Shown here one piece after another: positions 15,577 through 22,407 of a stretch of DNA of 32,607 nt (position 1 is its first letter; each line of letters opens with the position of its first letter). This DNA comes from Lewinella sp. (lineage in GTDB: Bacteria > Bacteroidota > Bacteroidia > Chitinophagales > Saprospiraceae). Location: positions 1 through 32,607 of the forward strand of contig JAGQXH010000009.1 of assembly GCA_020436695.1 (NCBI GenBank). The letters run 5' to 3'. A program made the translations under genes and the position numbers. The notes beneath the pieces are model-generated. The model was not told the DNA's origin, made no database searches, and was given only the letters and a program-made list of their open reading frames with translations.

Positions 15577-17313
15577 TTAGTTTTTGGCGTTTTCCAATGC
15601 TTCCAGCCTTTTCTCCAGGGTTGCGATCTGTTGCTGTTGTGCTTCGATAAGCGCCTGTTGCTCCTGAATGGCTTTGATGGCTACTACACTGAAACCGGCA
15701 TAGTTAATACCGTAGAGGTCATCTGCCTCGGAATAAGAGACCAGTTCCGGGAAAATGGGAGCTACTTCCTGTGCGATAAATCCGATAGTCGGTTCTTTCT
15801 CTTTAGCGTTTTGGTAATAATAACGTAGTGGTTGAAGTTGCTGTAGTTTGGGTAGCGCAGTAGCCAGTTTTTCCACACCGCTTTTCAGGCGTCCGTCCGA
15901 GCTTTGGGTGTAGGCTCCGGTATTGGCATTGAAAAAGCCCCGAAGATCACCGCCGAAGTGAAGACGCAGGCCGAAGCCGTGGGTGATGTCCCAGTCTTCA
16001 TTGATCCCGTCGTCAAAACGAAGACCGCGGCCTACCGTCTGACCTCCCTGACCGATATGTAAACGGGCGGTCGGCGAAGTTTCATTAAGGCCGATATTGC
16101 CCTGCCCCTGGATGGTCATGATGTCACCGGTAATGTTATGATAAAAATTGAGTTTTTCATTGGCGGCATTGTTGGCCGTATAAGCGGCAATGGTCCAGAA
16201 TTTGGCGGTAGCCACGGTATTGCGAAAGGTGAGGCGGGCATAATCATTGGCGGATTCGGTCAGGGTAAGCTGGGCGTTAAGAACGGCACTATTAGACTCG
16301 ATCTCTACCTGCCCGTTAGGAGCGGTGATATTGCCGATGCCGAGCTGTCCGTTCTGTTTGAGGATCATCCGGCGGTTATTAGCGGTGGAACCGTCGGCTT
16401 TGCTGAAGAACTGGAGGTCTTCCCCGCCATTTAAGGTGGACAAATGCCACTGATTCCCATTGTTGGGATATCCGAAATCGATCGCGCCTTTGGCTGAATT
16501 GACGAACAGGTCGCCTTCCACGTGGAGCAATCCAAGTGGTTTTTTGGTGCCGATACCAACTGGCCCGCCATCGGTGACCAGGGCCGGGCCGGGATTACTA
16601 CCCAAAGATTGGAAAAAGCCGGCAATACCTCCGGCTGCGCTGCCGTGAATGCCGTAGCCGTCGTTATCATTGGTCCGGCCCCATACACCGGCGTAGGCTC
16701 CGTCTCCGGATGTAAAACCCACAATGCCATGTCCGGTAGCAGCCGTGCCGAAAATGGCAGCTCTGGTCATACCGCCGACACTGGAGCCTCCGCCTTGTAT
16801 ACCGGTAATGGCCAGTCCGTTTCCGGTGTTGGTATTGGCTACCCGAAAAGCAGTTGCCCCCTCCTGGGAGATATTGCCGTCAAAAGGTAAACTGAAACCA
16901 TCACCGGATTCTTTGGCATATAAAGCATAGGGGACCGAGAGGAAAGGCATAGTGCCCATGTCGACATAACCACTGCCGGTGTTGATCTCAACCTGCAGAT
17001 GATAGACATTGCTTCCCCAGTCGATGTTACTGAAACTTCCGCTATTAACCGTGCCTTCTCCGATGGCTAGGGTGAACAGGCCGGTGGCGGTAGTGTTGAC
17101 GGTATGTTGTTCTTCGTAAACTTCAGAGCCGGCGGCGGCACCGCGAAGAATACTCAATCGAACCTGGATAACCTGTTCGGAAATTGGATTACCGGAAGCA
17201 TCGCGGGCAACGGCCTGGTAATTCATGGCTTCCGGGGCCTGTGCTGTTAATGTGTGGACGGTGAGCAGGAAAAAAGAAATTCCGGTAAGGATCGATAGTA
17301 CGGTAGTTTTCAT
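15577..17313 (-). CDS. Surface protein with C-terminal S74 (endosialidase chaperone) domain
   Basis: A 578-residue protein. After a signal peptide (to about residue 24) comes the Bacteroidota N-terminal module beginning APEAMNYQAVARDASGNPI. A long Gly/Ala/Asn-rich region of tail-fibre-like repeats follows. The C-terminus is a peptidase_S74 domain beginning SDGRLKSGV (about 475), then LQQLQPLRYYY, TIGFIAQEVAPIFPELV and YAGFSVVAIKAIQEQ, ending in a coiled coil rich in Q and E. In phage tail spikes this domain trimerises the fibre and cleaves itself at the SDxRLK serine; S and K are kept here. The protein itself shows no T9SS sorting domain, while its operon partner does. A trimeric surface fibre is inferred. 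Confidence 0.9.
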   Translation of the reverse strand: MKTTVLSILTGISFFLLTVHTLTAQAPEAMNYQAVARDASGNPISEQVIQVRLSILRGAAAGSEVYEEQHTVNTTATGLFTLAIGEGTVNSGSFSNIDWGSNVYHLQVEINTGSGYVDMGTMPFLSVPYALYAKESGDGFSLPFDGNISQEGATAFRVANTNTGNGLAITGIQGGGSSVGGMTRAAIFGTAATGHGIVGFTSGDGAYAGVWGRTNDNDGYGIHGSAAGGIAGFFQSLGSNPGPALVTDGGPVGIGTKKPLGLLHVEGDLFVNSAKGAIDFGYPNNGNQWHLSTLNGGEDLQFFSKADGSTANNRRMILKQNGQLGIGNITAPNGQVEIESNSAVLNAQLTLTESANDYARLTFRNTVATAKFWTIAAYTANNAANEKLNFYHNITGDIMTIQGQGNIGLNETSPTARLHIGQGGQTVGRGLRFDDGINEDWDITHGFGLRLHFGGDLRGFFNANTGAYTQSSDGRLKSGVEKLATALPKLQQLQPLRYYYQNAKEKEPTIGFIAQEVAPIFPELVSYSEADDLYGINYAGFSVVAIKAIQEQQALIEAQQQQIATLEKRLEALENAKN

Positions 17314-17452
17314 ATTGGTAATTGTTTTGCACGCCGGTTGTCAGTCAATATCCCTCCTGCATTTGAGGTTGATTAACTGAGAACGTACTATAATTAGATG
17401 ATACAATTACCTCTTAATCCGTTTACCGGAATTTCCGTTACTTATAATGGTG

Positions 17453-17881
17453 CTAAGCCTCCACCAATTTTTTCATTTCGCCCAGTAACATGGCCCAGTT
17501 TTGCTCGGAATGCTCTTTTTGATCTTCACCGGGAAGATTGGTTTGGGTAATGGTCAGTAATGTCCCATTGTCAGCCGGTTCCACAGTATAGGTGATCGTT
17601 TGATAATTTTCCGGTTTATCTTCCAAGTCCGACCAGGAACTGAAGTAATCGTATTGCAGCATGCTTTCGGGTTCAAATTGTAATACGGTTCCTTTGTCTT
17701 CATAGGCTTGTCCTTCCCACTCTCCACGGAAATAGATAGGGCTCCCCACTTTCCAGTCAGTGACCAGGTCGGTGCCGAAAAAGTATTGCTTGACTTCTGC
17801 CGGGTCGGTCATGGCTTTCCAGACTTTTGCCACCGGAGCGTCCAGCTGAATACTTACCGTAGCGGTGATTGTTTTACTCAT
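17453..17881 (-). CDS. AHSA1/SRPBCC-domain protein
   Basis: A 142-residue protein with the START-like (SRPBCC/AHSA1) fold: it opens with VSIQLDAPVAKVWKAMTDPAEVKQYFFG, described at about residues 9-36. It then has a strand-rich centre (GSPIYFRGEWEG, GTVLQFEPESMLQYDY) and a C-terminal amphipathic helix (NWAMLLGEMKKLVEA). The fold binds hydrophobic ligands in a cavity. Relatives are activators of Hsp90-type proteins or uncharacterised bacterial lipid- or toxin-binding proteins, often next to an ArsR regulator, but none is adjacent here. Seven-base arms ACTGACA/TGTCAGT at 17922-17941 lie about 40 bases upstream of the start and could be an operator. Confidence 0.85.
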   Translation of the reverse strand: MSKTITATVSIQLDAPVAKVWKAMTDPAEVKQYFFGTDLVTDWKVGSPIYFRGEWEGQAYEDKGTVLQFEPESMLQYDYFSSWSDLEDKPENYQTITYTVEPADNGTLLTITQTNLPGEDQKEHSEQNWAMLLGEMKKLVEA

Positions 17882-18434
17882 AATTTAGTTTTTTGATGTT
17901 GGGGCAAAGAAAAGGAGAGGGACTGACAGCCCTATGTCAGTGAGTTGGGACTTTCTTATTAAATATTTTGTGTTTATATAAAATTGTTGTATATTGATTA
18001 CTGTTTAAAGAAAATATCTAGAGTCAAAGCTTTCCTTTCAGTCATAGGTTCACAATTTCAATCAGAGTAAACGAAACGGGAATTCGATTTTTCGTCGACG
18101 ATCACATATGGGCAGTAGCCTCATATGGATGGCCAGTAGTCTAATGAGCAGCTATCTGATGGTTGTGTACGCAGAAGACAAGTACCATCCGGGGCCTGGA
18201 TTTTACCCGACAAATTGCGGTAAGGTGGAGGGCGGGTTATTTTTTCCCACCCATATATGATGGTGTTCCAACCCACTGCCGGACCGGCTGACTGGCCGGA
18301 AGCAGGCTAATTCTATGATTATTATGCAATTTTGTAATCATTAGAACGAAAACATATTTGATTCTTGATATTTCGAAAACCAATAATAATGCTTGCTTTT
18401 TCGTAATTTTGAAGAGATCATCAACTTTTAGATC
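17882..18434. other. 553-base intergenic stretch, no gene recognised
   Basis: It holds the ACTGACA-N6-TGTCAGT inverted repeat at 17922-17941 (candidate operator). Two imperfect direct repeats, CATATGGGCAGTAGCCT and CATATGGATGGCCAGTAGTCT, lie about 18107-18152. GGGCGGG-N9-CCCACCC makes a hairpin near 18230-18252. TAATTTTG (18404-18411), a perfect Bacteroidota -7 box, stands 24 bases before the Uma2 start. The short open frames in between have no recognisable family. Confidence 0.4.
18404..18411 (+). promoter_or_regulatory. Possible -7 promoter box for the Uma2 gene
   Basis: TAATTTTG fits the Bacteroidota -7 consensus TAnnTTTG exactly. A -33 TTG at the usual 17-23 base spacing is not seen, so the promoter is only partial. 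Confidence 0.3.
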
Positions 18435-19016
18435 ATGACGGCATACCACGCTCCCAAGACGGATTATACCATCGATGAATATCTCGAAATCGAATTTCGG
18501 AAGGGCGAACGATTTGAGTATTACAACGGAAAACTGATCCCCATGCCCGGAGGAAGTATCGAACATAACCGTATTTGTCGGAACCTGATCATGTATTTAG
18601 GAGCCGCGCTTGAAGAAAAAATTAATTACGAAGTTTTCGGTAGTGACCAAAAAGTCTACCTGCCGCATTTCAACTTCTATCTTTATCCTGATGCCATTGT
18701 GGTCACTACCGTGCCGGAAACAGTGGAGAATGACACCCAGGCCATCATCAATCCGGTGTTGATCGTTGAAGTGGCCTCTCCCAGTACGGCCAAATTTGAC
18801 CGTGGAGATAAATTCGCCGATTATAAGAGTATCCCTACCTTCCAGGAATATGTACTGGTAAGACAGGATTCTCCCGAAGTGAACCTCTTCTTCCGTGAGG
18901 CACCCGATCTTTGGCGCAGTACGGATATTATGGGTTTGGAAAATAACGTCTTCTTTCGTTCAATCGAAACGGAATTATCGATGGAACGTATCTACCGAAA
19001 AGTCCAATTTAAGTAG
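18435..19016 (+). CDS. Uma2-family (DUF820) PD-(D/E)XK nuclease-like protein
   Basis: A 193-residue protein. The Uma2 features are in order: TIDEYLEIEFRKGERFEYYNGKL (about 12-34), SIEHNRICRNLIMYLG (about 44-59), the first acidic position in YPDAIVV, the E in VLIVEVASPSTAKFDRGDK, and the lysine of DYKSIPTFQEYVLV. These form a restriction-endonuclease-like fold. The family is abundant in cyanobacteria and Bacteroidota, often in many copies, and its cellular role is unsettled. The gene is alone, with no methyltransferase nearby. Confidence 0.88.
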   Translation: MTAYHAPKTDYTIDEYLEIEFRKGERFEYYNGKLIPMPGGSIEHNRICRNLIMYLGAALEEKINYEVFGSDQKVYLPHFNFYLYPDAIVVTTVPETVENDTQAIINPVLIVEVASPSTAKFDRGDKFADYKSIPTFQEYVLVRQDSPEVNLFFREAPDLWRSTDIMGLENNVFFRSIETELSMERIYRKVQFK

Positions 19017-19020
19017 ACCC

Positions 19021-19140
19021 TTACCCATTCGCGGTAAAACCTGGAAAACAGGTCATCCCACCATCCACAAAAACAGTAGTTCCATTAATGAATTCCGATT
19101 CGTCAGAAGCCAGCCAGACCGCTTTATAGATCAGAGAACT
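19021..19140 (-). pseudogene. C-terminal remnant of an SDR oxidoreductase
   Basis: Reading the minus strand from 19140 down to the TAA at 19021-19023 gives about 39 codons without a stop. Key pieces are AVWLASDESEFINGT and FVDGGMTCFPGF. This is the characteristic end of classical short-chain dehydrogenases (A-x-x-x-LASDE-S-x-F-x-N-G-x-x-x-x-VDGG). A TAA stops the frame at 19141-19143, and upstream sequence does not encode the Rossmann GxxxGxG or YxxxK motifs; only about 47 bases remain before the WYL regulator. So only the tail of a roughly 250-residue gene is left. It is convergent with the Uma2 gene. Confidence 0.75.
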
Positions 19141-19186
19141 TTAAACGTCTAAAAATCCCAATGTCTCAACATCCAAAGATTTCCCT

Positions 19187-19924
19187 CTAAGGATAAGATA
19201 TATTCTCCTGCGGCCACTGTTCGGTCATAAACTGTTCCTCCATTTCCCTAAGGTATTCCCGCAAACTGGTGTGCTGCTCTTTGCGGAAAGGCACAATGGA
19301 GCCGTGCAGCGATTGAATGCGGGACGTTCGGAAATCCCGGTATTCCCCACGCAGATGGCACCAGGCGATCATGTGCCAGTTGAGCGAGTAGAAGGTAAGG
19401 CCGATAGGCTCCACTTCTCTGGACGTTAGCTCTCCCTTATTGTTTTCGTATTCAATTTTCAGAATAGTCCGATCAATGATGGCCTTTTGGATAGTCGTCA
19501 GAAAAAAAGTGTTGGGCAGATAATGATTGAAGACCTGAGGCAAGTAGTGTGCGGTATGTGACTGAGTAACTTCCAGATTTTCCCGTTGTGCGGGGCTCAA
19601 TACCATTTTGATCTTACTGAGTGCCGTATCGAAATGTTGTTGAATAGACTTATCGGCAAAACGTTGAACAACGGGAACCATCAGTGCCAGTGCATTGGCC
19701 TCTTCGACGGTAAGAGAAACCGGCGGTAAGAAGTAGCTACTCAGGATGTAATAACCCTTATCCTTTTCAAAACTTATCGGCACCCCGATCTCATTGATGG
19801 CCTTAAGGTCCCGGTAAACGGTGCGTTCGCTTATCCCGAAATGTTCGGCAATGGCCCGGGAGGTAACAAATTTGCGCGACTGGATCAGCGTAATGATGCC
19901 CATGAGGCGGTCCGTACGGTTCAT
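19187..19924 (-). CDS. HTH-WYL transcriptional regulator (YafY/PafC-like)
   Basis: A 245-residue protein. Residues about 1-55 form an HTH_11 domain (TDRLMGIITLIQSRKFVTS, GISERTVYRDLKAINEIGVP), with the RTVYRDL recognition helix. Residues about 135-215 form a WYL domain with IEYENNKGELTSREVEPIGL and the signature SLNWHMIAWCHLRGEYRDFR. WYL domains bind nucleic acids or small ligands and tune DNA binding. It overlaps nothing, but its start lies 10 bases after the stop of the MmcQ/YjbR-like gene, so the two are co-transcribed. Its target is unknown; the AHSA1 gene or the SDR remnant may once have been a target. Confidence 0.92.
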   Translation of the reverse strand: MNRTDRLMGIITLIQSRKFVTSRAIAEHFGISERTVYRDLKAINEIGVPISFEKDKGYYILSSYFLPPVSLTVEEANALALMVPVVQRFADKSIQQHFDTALSKIKMVLSPAQRENLEVTQSHTAHYLPQVFNHYLPNTFFLTTIQKAIIDRTILKIEYENNKGELTSREVEPIGLTFYSLNWHMIAWCHLRGEYRDFRTSRIQSLHGSIVPFRKEQHTSLREYLREMEEQFMTEQWPQENISYP

Positions 19925-19934
19925 ATGCAGATAT

Positions 19935-20279
19935 TTAGATCAGCGTGCGCTGTACTTTTTGGGGTAATTTTAGCTTGACCAATTCATAGGCCCGGGACAA
20001 TAGACTGTTCCATTCTTCTTCGCTTAAAGCATCAAAGAATGCCACTTTCACCCATTTGTAGGTAGTGCCGCCGTAAGGTGCCGGATCGATCCCCTCTCTT
20101 TCGCAGAGGGCGTCAAATTCTACATCGCTCACTTTGAAATTGACAGTGGACAGTGTTTGCAGATCGGAAGAGCAAAAATGCTTATTCACTACCATGAAGC
20201 ACAGCCGGTCTCCGTATTTGATCCCTTCACTGGTGCCTGGGAAGGCCAGACAGATCTCGCGTATTTTTTCAATATCCAT
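19935..20279 (-). CDS. MmcQ/YjbR-family protein
   Basis: A 114-residue protein from the ATG at 20279; the TTG at 20297 is rejected because family members start MDxExxRxxCL. It has the CyaY-like double-wing fold features: EICLAFPGTSEGIKYGDRLCFMVVNKHFC near the start (about 7-35), FKVSDVEFDALCER, PAPYGGTTYKWVKV and LLSRAYELVKLKLPQK. The family binds DNA, but its role is not established. It is first in an operon with the WYL regulator. Confidence 0.88.
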   Translation of the reverse strand: MDIEKIREICLAFPGTSEGIKYGDRLCFMVVNKHFCSSDLQTLSTVNFKVSDVEFDALCEREGIDPAPYGGTTYKWVKVAFFDALSEEEWNSLLSRAYELVKLKLPQKVQRTLI

Positions 20280-20344
20280 TACAACAAATATCTGCAATTT
20301 TCAGGCAAATGGAAAGCCGGATTTGATGAAAATCAATCACTTGG

Positions 20345-20500
20345 GAAACCGGCGTAGATATTGCACTGGGTTCAGCTTGGTATCTGCGGCCTGCTGTGAA
20401 ATATCAGGAACTGACCAGAGACATCACCGTTGAGTAGATCACTACGGACGCAAAACTGAAATATCTGCAAGTGGGTATTGGCTTTGCCAAACGCTTCTAG
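20345..20500 (+). pseudogene. Decayed C-terminus of an outer-membrane beta-barrel protein
   Basis: In the frame beginning at 20345 the plus strand reads TGVDIALGSAWYLRPAVKYQ and then, after an in-frame TAG at 20435-20437, LKYLQVGIGFAKRF and a TAG at 20498-20500. Alternating hydrophobic strands ending in a terminal phenylalanine are typical of PorT-like/OMP_b-brl barrels. Two TGA codons stop the same frame at 20324-20329, and no start or signal peptide is found upstream. So it is the broken tail of a lost gene, lying tail-to-tail with the metallo-beta-lactamase. Confidence 0.65.
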
Positions 20501-20513
20501 TGATCGGGAACAT

Positions 20514-21269
20514 CTATCGATCAGTAAAAGAAGATGCCAGTTCGATGGTGTGATCCAACAGGGCTGCCTCACCGGGCTGGCCATGACCCGGCACGACAAA
20601 ACGTACGGCCGGGAATGCCTCTCTGACCTTTCTTACCGTACCAGCCCATTCTTCTACCACGGCGTCTGCGGTATTCCCCAGGCCCTTGAAGTCTGCACTA
20701 CGGATCAGGCATCCGCCGAATAAGACCCGTTCAGCCGGGAACCAGACCACAATATTATCCGGTGCATGGCCCGGGCCAAAGTAGTGGAGTCCCACTTTTT
20801 GTCCCTGAAAATTTAACTGCTTCCTCTTATTAAAGGTACGTTGCGGAATTACGAGGCCTTTGGCTTTGCAAATGGCTTTAGTCCTTTTGTTGGCTACAGA
20901 CCGGGCCCCAATGCTGTGCAGGTAGGGAATGCCGGCCAGACAATCATCGTGAAAATGGCCGGGAACGACAAGGCTGATGCGGGCCTGCAGATTATCGCGC
21001 ACATAATCAGAGAGCGCGATGGTCTGCGCTTCTTCCATGGGCGTGTCCACCATTAGTGCTTCTCCATTACGGATGTACAAAATGCCGTTAGATCCTACAC
21101 GGCCAAAGCCGGTTACCTCCGTCCAGGACAGATGAATGTACATGCCTTCCATGATAGGGATCAACTGCAGATCGTCATTGATAACGATCGGTGTTTTATC
21201 CTGTGCGGCCAGCGTATAGGACAGCAGTAAGTAAAGTGGGAAAAGAAATGATATTTTCAGATCGCTCAT
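20514..21269 (-). CDS. Subclass B1 metallo-beta-lactamase
   Basis: A 251-residue secreted enzyme with a signal peptide (SFLFPLYLLLSYTLAA). It has all B1 zinc ligands: HFHDD (H105, H107, D109), GHAPDN (H168), GGCLIRS (C187) and PGHGQPG (H229). Around the cysteine, KGLGNTADAVVEEW and the end ALLDHTIEL follow the BcII/BlaB pattern closely. R190 replaces the K224 of typical B1 enzymes. Such enzymes hydrolyse beta-lactams, including carbapenems, in the periplasm with one or two zinc ions. Activity is inferred from the intact residues; B1 homologues in environmental Bacteroidota are commonly chromosomal. It lies between a decayed barrel gene and a divergent acetyltransferase, with no integron or transposase next to it. 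Confidence 0.9.
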   Translation of the reverse strand: MSDLKISFLFPLYLLLSYTLAAQDKTPIVINDDLQLIPIMEGMYIHLSWTEVTGFGRVGSNGILYIRNGEALMVDTPMEEAQTIALSDYVRDNLQARISLVVPGHFHDDCLAGIPYLHSIGARSVANKRTKAICKAKGLVIPQRTFNKRKQLNFQGQKVGLHYFGPGHAPDNIVVWFPAERVLFGGCLIRSADFKGLGNTADAVVEEWAGTVRKVREAFPAVRFVVPGHGQPGEAALLDHTIELASSFTDR

Positions 21270-21428
21270 ATCGGGTGAATTTTGAGAGTTTCATTCGGCA
21301 GGTTTTTATCGCCAGGTCGGAGCTTCAATTTTACATAAAAAAACGGCTGCCGAAAGAATTATTTTTTCAGAAAAAAGGTTGAAAATTCATTCGCCAATTT
21401 TAGACAACTTCTTTATCAAGCAACATCT

Positions 21429-21905
21429 ATGCAAGAGATTCTCAACGCTACTAAAGGCAAATATCACATTACAACTGATCTGCGTCGCATCGATCTGGAA
21501 ATGGTGCACCACTATCTTTGCTACGAGTCTTACTGGAGCCGGGGCATTCCTTTGGAAAAAGTAGAAACAGCCGCCTGGAATTCACTCAATTTCGGCCTGT
21601 TCCACGCCGAAAATCAGATCGGATATGCCCGTGTGATCACTGATTATTCCCAGATCGCCTACCTGGGAGATGTTTTTATTCTGGAAGCTTATCGCGGCTT
21701 TGGCCTGGGCAAATGGCTGATCGAAACCGTGCACAGCCATCCACAACTGCAAAATCTGCGCAACTGGCTATTGGGCACCAAAGATGCTCAGGGTTTGTAT
21801 CAGCAGTTCGGCTGGATCAATCCGCCGGAACCTTATCGCTGGATGATCCGGCCAAACCGAGAGGTGTACCGGGGAAATGAGGGGTGGGAGCACCCCGGTG
21901 TTTAA
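21429..21905 (+). CDS. GNAT-family N-acetyltransferase
   Basis: A 158-residue protein. Acetyl-CoA-binding motif A is YRGFGLGKWLIETV (about 94-107), preceded by IAYLGDVFILEAY. It ends with GLYQQFGW and the W-x-x-R segment typical of the group with an N-terminal YCYESYWSRGIPLE-type substrate loop. The substrate cannot be told. It is divergent from the beta-lactamase, and its stop overlaps that of the convergent darcynin gene. Confidence 0.88.
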   Translation: MQEILNATKGKYHITTDLRRIDLEMVHHYLCYESYWSRGIPLEKVETAAWNSLNFGLFHAENQIGYARVITDYSQIAYLGDVFILEAYRGFGLGKWLIETVHSHPQLQNLRNWLLGTKDAQGLYQQFGWINPPEPYRWMIRPNREVYRGNEGWEHPGV

Positions 21906-22243
21906 ACAATGCCCAAACGTTTATCATATTCCAAAAAGGCATTTTCCTTTGCCGGAATGATGTCTACTACATCAAAGTAGGGCACGGAATAGAAAGGCGT
22001 ATCCCGAAGTTGCTCAATAAATTCCTGATAGTCATCCAGGCTGGTCGTCTCGATCAGAAGAAAATCCGAGACCCGGGCGTGGAAAAATTCGCTATCGAAC
22101 AGCCGGAAGGAACAACTTCCCGCGAATTGCTGCATCAGCGGCTGGAAGATATCTTTGAAAAATGCGGCCCGTTCCTTGCGGGTAAGTGCCAGCCAGATGG
22201 GCCGGGCGTGCAGCAGTAAAAGTATGCTGGTCATTTTCTGCAT
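21902..22243 (-). CDS. Darcynin-family protein
   Basis: A 113-residue protein with ILLLLHARPIWLALTRKER (about 6-24), FRLFDSEFFHARVSDFLLIET and YFDVVDIIPAKENAF, matching the darcynin family, a dimeric alpha/beta-barrel-like fold of unknown function. Starts at 22243 or 22234 are both possible; the latter gives the usual short N-terminus. The stop codon (TTA at 21902-21904 on the plus strand) overlaps the TAA of the convergent acetyltransferase in the palindrome GTTTAAAC. Confidence 0.8.
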   Translation of the reverse strand: MQKMTSILLLLHARPIWLALTRKERAAFFKDIFQPLMQQFAGSCSFRLFDSEFFHARVSDFLLIETTSLDDYQEFIEQLRDTPFYSVPYFDVVDIIPAKENAFLEYDKRLGIV

Positions 22244-22338
22244 GACTTTTCGGCCAAAGATAGCCGGCAGAAGGGAAGGAGGGATTAACCTATGTTAAGA
22301 AGATGGAGCGTGGGGCGAGAAGCCCAGAACTTCAAGCT

Positions 22339-22401
22339 CAAGTGCAAGCGTCAAGTTCAAAGCGGGCGTGCCCGGCATTTGATACTTAACGCTTGCGCTT
22401 G
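22339..22401. repeat. Long imperfect hairpin after the Gfo/Idh/MocA gene
   Basis: The left arm at 22339-22361 (CAAGTGCAAGCGTCAAGT...) and the right arm at 22378-22401 (...ACTTAACGCTTGCGCTTG) pair over about 20 of 24 positions around a GC-rich loop with GCGGGC and GCCCGG. It begins 6 bases after the stop of the minus-strand oxidoreductase gene, where a terminator is expected. The CAAGTxCAAGCG pattern looks like a dispersed intergenic repeat rather than a plain terminator. Confidence 0.55.
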
Positions 22402-22407
22402 TTACGA

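Noticed and set aside
15577-17313. S74 gene as part of a prophage
   Set aside because: No capsid, terminase, portal or integrase gene is nearby, and the protein has a Sec signal peptide and a Bacteroidota-specific N-terminal module.
18237-18566. Minus-strand open frame of 109 codons
   Set aside because: It overlaps the start of the clear Uma2 gene on the opposite strand and has no recognisable motif.
18435-19016. Uma2 gene as part of a restriction-modification system
   Set aside because: No methyltransferase, specificity subunit or helicase lies next to it.
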